Shown here one piece after another: positions 35,957 through 46,100 of a DNA stretch of 64,000 bases. This stretch comes from CAZHCA01 sp964530825 (lineage in GTDB: Bacteria; Bacteroidota; Bacteroidia; Chitinophagales; Saprospiraceae), in contig CAZHCA010000001.1 in the NCBI GenBank assembly GCA_964530825.1, positions 351,463-415,462 on the forward strand, given 5' to 3'. The notes beneath the pieces are model-generated. The model saw only the letters and a list, made by a program, of their open reading frames with translations. It was not told the DNA's origin and ran no database searches. Positions within the stretch are counted from its first letter, which is position 1, and every line of letters begins with the position of its first letter. A program made the translations under genes and the position numbers.

Positions 35957-35979
35957 GCTATTTCTTTTAGAAAAATAGC
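35957..35979. promoter_or_regulatory. inverted repeat in a short divergent intergenic region
   Basis: GCTATTT and AAATAGC form a 7-bp inverted repeat with a 9-bp spacer, occupying most of the 43 bp between two divergent start codons. It could be an operator or just overlapping promoter elements. Confidence 0.35.
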
Positions 35980-35992
35980 GATTTTTAGCATT

Positions 35993-36508
35993 ATGAAAAA
36001 AATCGTTTTGACTGGGCCGGAAGCAAGCGGTAAAACGACCCTGGCTCGAAGCTTGGCTCAGCACTTCCAAACATTCTGGACGCCGGAATATGCACGCTTT
36101 TATCTCACCCGCCTGAACCGTACCTACACCTTTGAGGACCTGGAGGTGATTGCGCGAGGCCAGTTGCAGTGGCAATGGGCTTATGAAAAACTTGACCGCA
36201 GGTACCTCTTTCTGGATACCCACATGCTGGTACTGCGGGTATGGTCGGAGGTCCGCTTTGGAAAAACGGCTCCTTTTATTCGGGAGCAATTACGGGCAGA
36301 TCGCGTCGACTTCTATCTCCTCTGTAAACCCGATCTGGCCTGGACTTTCGATCCGCTGCGCGAGAATCCGCATGATCGCGATGCACTCTATCTGCGATAT
36401 CGCGAACACTTAGACCAATTGGCTGTTCCGTATGCTGAGATTCAAGGCGTCCGGTTATCCGAACGGTTGGGGAATGCCCTCCGGGCAATTTCCCGACAAT
36501 TCGCTTAG
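35993..36508 (+). CDS. NadR-like P-loop ATPase/kinase (AAA_28 type)
   Basis: 171 residues. P-loop GPEASGKTT (residues 8-16), then WTPEYARFYL and a DTHMLVLRVWSEVRFG block with the Asp expected in nucleoside kinases of the NadR ribosylnicotinamide-kinase domain family; the lid region is LRENPHDRD. I chose the ATG at 35993 (MKKIVLTG), directly before the P-loop. NadR-type enzymes phosphorylate nicotinamide riboside. In this phylum such genes often sit near PnuC-type transporters and TPP-regulated receptors, so thiamine or another vitamin is an alternative substrate (inference). The gene ends 34 bp before a TPP riboswitch but has its own start region. Confidence 0.82.
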   Translation: MKKIVLTGPEASGKTTLARSLAQHFQTFWTPEYARFYLTRLNRTYTFEDLEVIARGQLQWQWAYEKLDRRYLFLDTHMLVLRVWSEVRFGKTAPFIREQLRADRVDFYLLCKPDLAWTFDPLRENPHDRDALYLRYREHLDQLAVPYAEIQGVRLSERLGNALRAISRQFA

Positions 36509-36527
36509 CGATTTACGGCTGTACGCC

Positions 36528-36535
36528 TATTTTTG
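36528..36535 (+). promoter_or_regulatory. -7 promoter element for the TPP riboswitch transcript
   Basis: TATTTTTG, an exact TAnnTTTG match placed 8 bp before the riboswitch P1 stem. Transcription would therefore begin at the base of the aptamer. The -33 region is not a clear match. Confidence 0.65.
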
Positions 36536-36542
36536 CGTAAAT

Positions 36543-36616
36543 CTCATTTGGGGTGCCCTTCGGGCTGAGATCATACCCATTGAACCTGCCCGGGTTATGC
36601 CGGGAAGGGAAATGAG
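36543..36616 (+). promoter_or_regulatory. TPP (THI-box) riboswitch
   Basis: The P1 stem CTCATTT (36543-36549) pairs with AAATGAG (36610-36616). Inside are the conserved THI elements GGGGTGCCC...GGGCTGAGA and ACCCATTGAACCTG followed by a variable stem and GGGAAGG. It binds thiamine pyrophosphate and turns off the gene downstream. The receptor start is 114 nt further on. Confidence 0.95.
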
Positions 36617-36678
36617 GACCTTCAATGGTGTAGGGAGAAGAACGCCGGTCCGGCTGGTCGTCTCCCACGGAAGGCATA

Positions 36679-36703
36679 CACTGCTCTAGCCCCTTGAGCG
36701 GTG
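36679..36703 (+). other. hairpin in the riboswitch expression platform
   Basis: An 8-bp stem (CACTGCTC with GAGCGGTG, one wobble) and a 9-nt loop, 26 nt before the receptor ATG. There is no T tract, so if it takes part in control it probably works on translation initiation rather than termination. Confidence 0.45.
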
Positions 36704-36729
36704 CTTACATCACTTCAAGATTATTTTAG

Positions 36730-39153
36730 ATGAAAACTTGGATGCTACCGCTGATGGCGCCTTTGCTGAGCGCTACTCAATTATTTTCGCAAACGGTGGT
36801 TACCGGGAAGGTGCGCTCTGCCGACGGCAAGCCATTGGCCGCTGCCAATGTGGTGGTGCTCGAGAACCAATTGGGCGCTGCTACCGGCAAGGGAGGAGAC
36901 TTCAAGCTGCCTCCGCTGGAACCCGGCAATTACACATTACAGGCGTCGTACTTGGGATTTGAAAAAACTACACGAGCTTTGAAAATCACGGGTAATCGGC
37001 CAGTTGTGACGGTCGATTTCAAGCTGGAAACCAGCGCTGCTACTATGGAGGCACTGGTCGTCAGTGGTACGCGAGCTAATCGCAAAACCCCCATGACTTT
37101 CCTCAATCTACCCCAACGTGCGCTGGACGAAAATAACTTGGGGCAAGATTTACCCATTCTCCTGCAATGGACACCCTCTGCCGTGTCGACTTCCGACGCC
37201 GGTACAGGTATTGGCTATACGGGGATTCGCATCCGTGGGACCGACCCTACACGTGTCAATGTGACCATCAACGGCATCCCCTTGAATGATGCCGAATCAC
37301 AGGGTGTGTTCTGGGTCAATTTGCCTGATTTCGTAGCTTCGACCGAAAATATCCAAATCCAGCGCGGGGTGGGGGGGTCGACCAACGGAGCCGGTGCTTT
37401 CGGGGCTACCATCAACCTGAATACGGTGCAGCAAAAACGCGATCCTTTTGCCGAGGTGAACGTATCGGGCGGTTCTTTCCGTACCTTTCGGCGAAATGTC
37501 GCCTTCGGATCGGGATTGCTCAACGACCGATTTTCGGTGGAGGGGCGCTTGTCAAAAATCAACTCTGATGGCTATATTGACCGGGCTACAGCAGATCTGA
37601 GTTCCTACTATCTATCCACCGCCTACCAGACCGATGCCACAATGCTGCGGTTTAATCTATTCTCGGGACAGGAGCGAACCTACCAAGCCTGGTATGGAGT
37701 ACCTGGGGCTTTGATCGACGATCGGGACACCCGTACTTTTAATTCGGCCGGTACAGAAAAGCCCGGCGAGCCCTACGAAGATGAGGTCGATAATTACGGC
37801 CAAACTCATTACCAACTGTTGTTTAACCATGCCTTTAATCCGACCTGGCGCATCAACGCCGCACTGCACTATACCCAAGGCGCCGGGTTTTTCGAGCAGT
37901 ACAAGGCCGATCAGGATTTCGCTTTTTACGGATTGACGCCCATTGAAGCAGGCCAGGAGGTTGTCCGAACCACTGATCTCATCCGCCGTCTTTGGCTGGA
38001 TAACGATTTCTATGGGGGGATATACGGTATCCATTATGATGCCGAATCTGCACCCCTAGCCCTCGTTCTTGGCGGCGGGTACCATATCTACGGAGGTGAC
38101 CATTTCGGAGAAATTACCTGGGCGGAATTTGCTTCGGATAGTGAAAAAGATCAGCGCTATTACGAAAACGATGCTCGCAAGATCGATTTCAACACCTATG
38201 CCAAGTTGACTTATGATTTTTTACCTAACCTATTCGGGTACCTGGACGTACAGTATCGCCGAGTCGACTACGAATTCCTGGGGCGCAACCTTCAGGGCAA
38301 CCCTGTCGACCAGCAAGTGGAGCTGCACTTTTTTAATCCAAAAGTCGGGCTGAAATACGATTTGCCGCGGGGTGCCTCTGTTTATGTCAGCTTCGCAGTC
38401 GGTCAACGCGAACCCAACCGCAATGACTATGTGGAATCGACTGTCAATAGCCGGCCTGAACCCGAGACCCTCTACGACACCGAGGTGGGATACCGTCGCG
38501 AGTGGGGACGCGCTCAGCTCGAAGTGGTCGGTTACTACATGTATTACCGCGACCAGTTAGTGCTGAACGGGGAGGTCAATGATGTGGGTGCCTACACGCG
38601 CATCAATGTGGATCGGTCTTACCGCCTGGGTATCGAACTAAGCGGTGCCTACCGTCTGAACGACCGTTGGCGGGTAAGTGGCAATGGCACCCTGAGCCGT
38701 AATAAAGTCAATGCCTTCACTGAGTTCCTCGACCGGTACGATGCCGAGGGCAATTTGCTCCCCGGGCAGGAAACCGTTCGGCACGAAGATACCGACCTGG
38801 CCTTTTCGCCGGGTATCGTTGCTGCCGGCGAGCTGAGCTACCGGCCGCTCGATGACCTTTGGCTGAGCCTGCTGGGAAAATACGTGAGCCGGCAGTTCAT
38901 TGATAATACGTCTGATGAAGATTCCGCCATCGATCCTTATTTCTTCGCTAACCTGCGTGTGGAATACAATCTTCCGTTAACCTTTACGAAGGGAATTCGG
39001 CTGACCGCTATGGTTCGCAATGTGTTCGACAGCCTTTACGAAACCAACGCCTATAACTACCGGGCGGTATACGACGGAGCGGTAGGGGTATCCAATTTTT
39101 ACTTCCCCCAGGCTACGCGAAATTATCTGGTTGGCATGGAGTGGCAGTTCTGA
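36730..39153 (+). CDS. TonB-dependent receptor under TPP riboswitch control (probable thiamine uptake)
   Basis: 807-residue outer-membrane receptor. Signal peptide (ends ATQLFSQ), carboxypeptidase-like domain (VVTGKVRSADGKPLAAANV), plug domain with IGYTGIRIRGTDPTRVNV and INGIPLNDAESQGVFWVNLP, then the barrel, ending in an aromatic residue (GMEWQF). Because it follows a TPP aptamer it most likely imports thiamine or a precursor, like the TPP-regulated receptors (Omr1) described in Bacteroidetes. Usual partners pnuT and thiamine pyrophosphokinase do not follow; the next gene is on the other strand. Confidence 0.9.
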   Translation: MKTWMLPLMAPLLSATQLFSQTVVTGKVRSADGKPLAAANVVVLENQLGAATGKGGDFKLPPLEPGNYTLQASYLGFEKTTRALKITGNRPVVTVDFKLETSAATMEALVVSGTRANRKTPMTFLNLPQRALDENNLGQDLPILLQWTPSAVSTSDAGTGIGYTGIRIRGTDPTRVNVTINGIPLNDAESQGVFWVNLPDFVASTENIQIQRGVGGSTNGAGAFGATINLNTVQQKRDPFAEVNVSGGSFRTFRRNVAFGSGLLNDRFSVEGRLSKINSDGYIDRATADLSSYYLSTAYQTDATMLRFNLFSGQERTYQAWYGVPGALIDDRDTRTFNSAGTEKPGEPYEDEVDNYGQTHYQLLFNHAFNPTWRINAALHYTQGAGFFEQYKADQDFAFYGLTPIEAGQEVVRTTDLIRRLWLDNDFYGGIYGIHYDAESAPLALVLGGGYHIYGGDHFGEITWAEFASDSEKDQRYYENDARKIDFNTYAKLTYDFLPNLFGYLDVQYRRVDYEFLGRNLQGNPVDQQVELHFFNPKVGLKYDLPRGASVYVSFAVGQREPNRNDYVESTVNSRPEPETLYDTEVGYRREWGRAQLEVVGYYMYYRDQLVLNGEVNDVGAYTRINVDRSYRLGIELSGAYRLNDRWRVSGNGTLSRNKVNAFTEFLDRYDAEGNLLPGQETVRHEDTDLAFSPGIVAAGELSYRPLDDLWLSLLGKYVSRQFIDNTSDEDSAIDPYFFANLRVEYNLPLTFTKGIRLTAMVRNVFDSLYETNAYNYRAVYDGAVGVSNFYFPQATRNYLVGMEWQF

Positions 39154-39263
39154 GTAGGTTTCAGGGTAAAATGGAGCTAAAGAACCGCCCGGGCATCCGG
39201 TCGATTTTTCTCATCCTGTTCGACCTTACCGGATTATTCTAGACCCCTCATCCTCGTGATAAG

Positions 39264-39296
39264 GCACATCCGGTCCCCCTTCCGGACTGGATGTGC
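39264..39296. terminator. hairpin between convergent genes
   Basis: A 13-bp stem (GCACATCCGGTCC with GGACTGGATGTGC, one wobble) with a 7-nt loop, midway between the receptor stop and the convergent barrel gene. No T tract on either strand, so termination is plausible but not proven. Confidence 0.5.
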
Positions 39297-39329
39297 TCGG
39301 GGTGTACCGGGTGAGCAGGAGACCTTTGC

Positions 39330-39911
39330 CTAAAACCCCTGGGTAAACCCAAACCGGAAAATCCAAGGTGACTGGATGAAGCCGATGTCGTTGTCTTGTT
39401 GATTGACGTTATAGAGGGCAAGGATTTCAAAATTACCAGCAGTGTAGCCCCCGCCCAGGAAGACATTGTTTTGCCGGAATCGGACGATCTCAAGCGCGTC
39501 GGCAGTAACAAAGGGAAGGGCTTGGTCGGCAAATTCATATTCGGCATGCCCAAAAATATTGGGGGTAATCTTGTAGCGGCCAAAAGCGCCTACCGACCAA
39601 GTAATGGGATTAGCGCGCTCGCGATTGCCGTTGAAGGTAGTAGCGCTGTAGAAATCAGCCAGGATGCCGGCGCGCGGACCGAAAGTGAGGCGGTCACTAA
39701 ATTTATAGCCAGCCATTGGTTGAACGCCAATAGTAAACACGCTGATACCGTTAGAACCGGTAAACCCCAGGGTGAAACCACCGCCGAACCAAATGCGGTC
39801 CGCAAACGATTCCTGCATACGGGTGCGATTGTCAGAACGTGATTGTGCCGCGCTCCAGGATGGAAACAACAATACAATGGCAAAAAAAAGGAGCAAGTAG
39901 ATCCGTTTCAT
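39330..39911 (-). CDS. small outer membrane beta-barrel protein
   Basis: 193 residues. The signal peptide (KRIYLLLFFAIVLLFPSWSAAQ) is followed by alternating-residue strands (FGGGFTLGFTGSNGISVFTIGVQPMAGYKF; LTFGPRAGILADFYS; YKITPNIFGHAEYEF) and a C-terminal Phe (FGFTQGF). This pattern is typical of 8-strand barrels. I chose the ATG at 39911; an in-frame ATG at 39932 adds seven residues before the signal. Ligand unknown. It is not long enough for a PorP/SprF protein. Confidence 0.82.
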   Translation of the reverse strand: MKRIYLLLFFAIVLLFPSWSAAQSRSDNRTRMQESFADRIWFGGGFTLGFTGSNGISVFTIGVQPMAGYKFSDRLTFGPRAGILADFYSATTFNGNRERANPITWSVGAFGRYKITPNIFGHAEYEFADQALPFVTADALEIVRFRQNNVFLGGGYTAGNFEILALYNVNQQDNDIGFIQSPWIFRFGFTQGF

Positions 39912-40127
39912 ATAGCATTTAAAAATTGTCAAAAAGAAAACATAATCTTCTTAAAATACCAAGACCTTGGCGTTGGTTGATGACTTTTCTGCCAAACTGC
40001 CTGAATTGTAGTAAATTTACCTAACTCTATAGACGTAGATAAATGAACGGTCGTTGTGAATTTGTATTTTTATTTGACGACAAACCCAGTGCGAAAGTAA
40101 TCCCAAGAACGGTTTTATCCCACGAAC

Positions 40128-43100
40128 ATGAGGTCTTTATACATCCTGTGTGTTATATTTTCTTTTACGATTCCGCTTGCCTTTGGTCAGAACTGCGGCC
40201 TGAACGGTCCGCTCGATATTCCGCCAAACGATACCGCTTCTTACACTTTTGAAGTTTTTGACGTGGTTGACAGCAATTTGGCCAGCCCCGGACAGGGGGT
40301 ATGCGCTATTGAAATAACTTTTTTGCACAATAAACTTACTGATTTAGAAATGTGGTTGGTCTCTCCCGGCGGAGATACCGTACAACTCATTGGCCCGAAC
40401 GCTACCGACGGTAGTAACACCCTTCTGGGGAGGTGGGATGTGACCTTCCTACCCTCCAGCCAGCTAGCTAGTCCCGATGTACCCTTCCAAGCCCAATGGG
40501 ATAATGAGGTCAATGATTTTCCTCCGAACGATTACAATGGGTCGTACTATCCATTCCGGGGGCGTTTAGAAGACTTTAACTCCGGTAATACTAACGGTGG
40601 ATGGAATCTTATCGTAGCAACGAACCCTACAAACGTAATTATTCCGGGGCGTATATCCGACTTCCGGATCGTCTTTTGCAATGACCTGGGGCAAAACTGT
40701 TGCTTTGCGAATGCAGGGCTTATCCGGGAAGATACCATCTTTGCTTGCGCCGACGACGATAGCCTGCGCCTGGCGCCCCAACCGGATTTTGTTTTCGGTA
40801 CAGCACCCGACACAACAGCGTACGACTTTCTTTACGCCTTCAGTCAGAATGGGATATTGGTCGACTACGTCGATACGGTCGATCTGCGTTCCTTCCCGGC
40901 GGCAACCTATGATATCTGTGGCCTTTCTTTCCGTAGTACCGAGCGCGATAGCCTACCTGTTCCCGACGGCGCCTTGCGTCTTGATGCACTGCGCGATACT
41001 CTTCTTGCGCCCGCCGCACCATTCTGCGGAAATATTTCAGACGAATGCCAGACGGTAGTAGTAGCTCCGGTACCCGACACAGTGCGCATCGATACTACCC
41101 TCTGCCCCGGGGAAAGCATCTTCATAGGTGGGACAGCCATTGACACGGCTGGTACGACTCGGCTGACCTTGCAAACAATAGCAGGTTGCGATAGTGTAGT
41201 GGTGGTCAACATCAATTTCTTTCCTCCCAACATAACAACTATCGACACTACCCTCTGCGCTGGTGAATCCATCCTAGTCGCCGGTAACACCTATGACGCT
41301 TCCGGTTTTTACACCGATACCCTGGTATCTGCCAACGGTTGTGATAGCATCATCAACCTGGATCTTACTGTCCGGGACATCCTCTCGGGTAGTGATACCC
41401 GAACCATCTGCGCAGGAGATTCTTTGTTTATCGGTACAGATACCTTGACAACTGCAGGCTCCTATCTGGTGGTCCTGCAGTCGGTTACCGGTTGTGATAG
41501 CCTGCTGGCGCTCAACCTGGTTGCGATCGAGACACAAGCCATTATTGATCCCGCTGACCCAATTGATTGTAACAATCCATCGGTCGTTCTAGACGGACAA
41601 AATAGTACGACCAACGCAGCTACCTTCAACTACGAATGGAGGGATCCGGGTGGGAATATTATTGGAAACGACCCTACCCAAACGGTAACGGCCGCAGGTG
41701 TTTACACGCTTACTTTAATCGGCGAACGCAACGGGGTGATCTGTAGCAGTACGGTTAGCACAAGCGTGGCTGCCAATCTGACCCCACCCGAAGTCGTCAT
41801 CACTTCGCCCGAAGTGATTACCTGTGATCGGCCGCAGATAACACTCGACGGTAGCGGTAGTGACCAGGGACCCAATATCAGTTATGTTTGGACGACCACT
41901 GACGGTACCATCATTGGGCCTACGAATGCCCTTACCGCTAACGTGGAGGCCGCTGGCACCTACCAATTAGCGGCCACGAATAACCTCAACGGCTGTGTAG
42001 GAACAGCTGAGGTGGTAGTCGATGCCGATAATGTGCTGCCGGTTGTTGACGCCGGCCCGCCGGATACCCTCAATTGTGCCGATACGGTATTGACGCTCGA
42101 TGGAAGTGGAAGCTTGCAGGGGGCGGCAGTTAGTTATCTTTGGACGTCGCCGGTCGGTAACCCAATTATCAATCCTGCCTCGCTCAACCCGGTGGTTAGG
42201 TTGCCGGGCCTGTACCGCTTGGAGGTGCGCAACACGGATAACGGTTGCGTAAATACCGACGATGTAGCTATTGCTGAAGATTTTCAGGTGCCCGTAGTTA
42301 ATATTGCCGATCCGCCAATGATCAGTTGCGGGCAGCCCTTGGTCATCCTAGACGCATCGGCCTCGAGCATCGGTTCGGCATTTTCCTATCGATGGAACGT
42401 AGCAGCGGGCGGCAGTATCGTATCCGGTGGAGATAGTTTGACGCCAATCGTCAATGCCGGCGGGTTCTATGAATTGGTGATCGCTAATGAAAATAATTTC
42501 TGTCAAGACAGCGCCTTTGTTATTGTCTTGGATACCTTCAACACCGTGGTGGCAAATGCCGGGCCGACCGACACGCTCAACTGCCGGGATAGCGTACTGC
42601 TGCTCAGCGCCGCGGGATCGACTTCGGGGCCCGATATCGTTTATGATTGGTTTACCCTCAACGGAAATATCGTCCAGGAAAGCGGAACCGGAGATATAAC
42701 GGTCGACCAGCCAGGCATCTATACGCTGGCCGTACTGGATACCTTTACCGGGTGCGCCGATACCAGTTCGGTATTGATACGGCAAAATTTACAAACTCCA
42801 GTAGCCGATGCCGGGCCCGACCTGGAGCTTACCTGTACCGATCCCATCGTGGCGCTCGACGGATTCGGCTCCTCCCAGGGACCGGATTATTCGTATCTTT
42901 GGTTAGGTGGTTGCGTGAACGGCAGCCGGGCCCAAATCACCGTAGATGCCACCTGTGCCGACATCTACCGACTGCTGGTTACCAATGAGCGTAATGGTTG
43001 TACAGCTCAGGACTCTATGGTGTTGGATCTGAGCTCGATCAATCCGGTGGCTACTATCCAGGGAGATACGATTGCCATAAATTGCAATTCCGGCTCTGCA

Positions 43101-46100
43101 TTGCTCGATGCCACGGGGTCCGGAGGAGGGCAACTGTTATGGTTTTTCGAAGGAAACCCCATTTCCAATAACACTACGGTAACCGTCAATGAACCGGGCA
43201 GCTACTTACTTACGGTGACCAATACTATGCTGGGGTGTGCCGATTCGGCTAGGGTAGAAGTTGTACTCGACTGCGATCCGCAAATCATCCTGGCTGATGT
43301 AGATACCCTCACCTGTTTGCGACCCAGTATTCAGCTGGATGCGAGTGCTTCCTTGGCCGGCACCCAAACCACTTTCCGCTGGTCGGGGCCAGCACCGGGT
43401 TGTATCATAAACGGAGAAAATTCAGCACAGCCAAGAGTTGCTTGCGGGGGTAATTACCGGTTGGTCCTGACAAACCTGGCCGTTGGTTTATTTGATACCC
43501 TCACCGTGTTCGTCCCAGCCGATACGGTGGTCCCCAATGTGACCATTGCCGATCCCGACACCCTGAACTGTCAGGTCGAGGAGGTTATGCTCGACGGCAT
43601 GGGGTCCGATTCGGGTCCCAACATCGAGTACCGCTGGATCGATTTTTCCGGTGATACGCTCGGTACCGACCCCACCCTGATTGTCGATGAGTCCGGGATT
43701 TATGCCCTGGAGGCCATCGATCTTTCGAATGGTTGTATCGGAACGGATTTCGTGGTCGTACCACAGGATCCTGCCATACCCGCTATCCAATTTCCCGGCA
43801 ACGTGTATCCCTGTAATCAGGATAGTTTCCTGTTAGTAGTCGATCTGACCCCGCCGGGGAACTACACCTATCAATGGTCGGGCGACAGCATTCTGCAGGT
43901 CACCGACAGTACGGCAATTTGGATCGGCGGGCCGGGTACCTACAGGCTATCTGTCGAAAACCTGGATAATGGCTGCATCGCTTCTGATTCTGTCACCTTG
44001 CGGGAACAAGCTTGTGGCCCTTGTCTGGAAGCCGATACGGTACTACCGATCACCTGTGATCGGCCGGAAGTGCAACTGACAGTGCGGCTCTGCGCAGCCT
44101 GCGCAGGGTGTACCTATAACTGGACCACTACCGATGGCAATATAGTAAATGGAGCATCCACGCTCACACCGTTGGTCAATCAGCCGGGTCGATATCGACT
44201 CCTGGCGATAGACGAAGACGGAAGACGAACGGAGTTGTCGCTACAAGTCCCTGACCTGACTTCGCCGCCTGGCCTAAGCGCGGGGCCAGACCAATTGCTC
44301 AACTGCGTAGTCGAAGAAGTGCGCCTCGGCGACCCGGGCGTTTCACCCGATTCGGCTTTGCTTTTCCAATGGACGGATGCAAATGGTAATCTTATCCCTG
44401 GAGCGGATGTCTACCGGCCCGTTGTAACGGAACCCGGTTCATACCGCCTGGCGGTCACAAATACCCTAACCGGCTGCACGGCAGCCGATGAAATTGTGGT
44501 ACGTACCAACTTCAGTATTCCATTCGCCGATGCCGGACCGGATGGAAACCTGACTTGTGAAGCGTCCTTGGTGCGACTGGATGGAAGCGCCTCCAGCCGG
44601 GGAGATACGATTGGATACCAATGGACTGCCCTGGGTACCAATTTTCTGCAGAGTGGGTCGAATACCATCAATCCCTTGGTCAACGGCCCGGGTAGTTACG
44701 TGTTGACCGTGCGGAATTTATTGTCGGGCTGTACGGCTACCGACACGGTAACCGTAACGACCGATAGCGAGTTACCCGTATTCGAAGCCTTACCCGATAC
44801 CAACTTAACCTGCGCCATCGACCAAATTAACTTGACCGCGAATTGGTCACAGCAGCCGGGTTTAATCCCGGAATGGTGTGCGCTGGACGAAAACGACCAA
44901 CCGGTCAATTGTACGACTGGCGAGGCCATCACCATTACCCAAGCGGGGGCCTATCGGTTCCAACTCGTCAATGACCAGTCGGGCTGTGCCAACCAGCAAA
45001 TCATCAACGTGGAGCTCGATACTGTTACGCCGGTCGTAGAGGCCGGCGCCGATCAAATTTTAGATTGTACAGACGCCAGCGTCGACCTCAGCGGACAATT
45101 GCTTTTCGGGGCCGATCCCGACTTATCCATAGCATGGACGTCCGAAGCGGGGGCTACCATCCCCTTTGCGGGCGATAACCCTCTAGCGGTCACCGTCTTT
45201 AATGGGGGAAGGTACCTGCTGACGGTCAGCAATGAAAGAAATGGTTGCACGGGCGTAGATAGCGTTAGGGTAACCGAGGATGACCAGCGGCCTTTTGTAG
45301 ATGCAGGACCTGATACTTCGATCAATTGCCTCAGCGATGTTTTGCGCCTGCAGGGCAGTGCAATAGGCAGTACCATGAATGGGGCTCTTGGCTACCAGTG
45401 GCGGTCAGGAAACAGTGGAGGGCAAGTTTTGGAAGACGCCGATCAACTCCGACCGTTCGTCCGGGGGCCGGGTATTTTTTTCCTAGAGGTGATCGATTCG
45501 GTCAATGGGTGTACGGCTATTGATGCGTTGGAAATTATGGCCGACACTCTAGCGCCTCGCATTCAGCTTAATCCAAGGGCCGAAAGGACCCTCACCTGTG
45601 CTCAGGATACGGCCCGGCTAAACGCCGGCGCCAGTTTTTCCCTGGAAGGGCATCCGCTGGAATTTATCTGGACTACCCCGCAGGATCCTGCTTTTAATCC
45701 GGTAGATCGCCCGGAGCTTTTGACCAATAGGGCGGGATTATATCAGGTGCGCGTACAGGATCTAATCAATGGCTGTGTCGACATCCTTGCGGTAACCGTC
45801 GATTACGATACCCTGGTGCCTGCTTTCCAGGTGCTGCCCTCCGACCCCCTAACTTGTGACCGTTCATCCACCCAGTTACAAGTGCGGCTACCGGGTTCGT
45901 TGAACAATTTTCGTTACCAGTGGGAAAACAGTCTGGGCGATCCGATTGCGGGCACCAATCAGCCAGCTATCGTGGCCGAACCGGGCACCTACCGCGTACG
46001 GGTCACGAGCCTCCGTAATGGATGCACGGATGATGCACTACTCACCGCAACCCTGGACACGCTGCCGCCAGTAGTAAATATCGGCGTCGAAGGCGCCATC

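Noticed and set aside
36432..36689. Open frame of 85 codons covering the TPP riboswitch
   Set aside because: The aptamer explains the conservation here; it overlaps the kinase 3' end and has no independent support.
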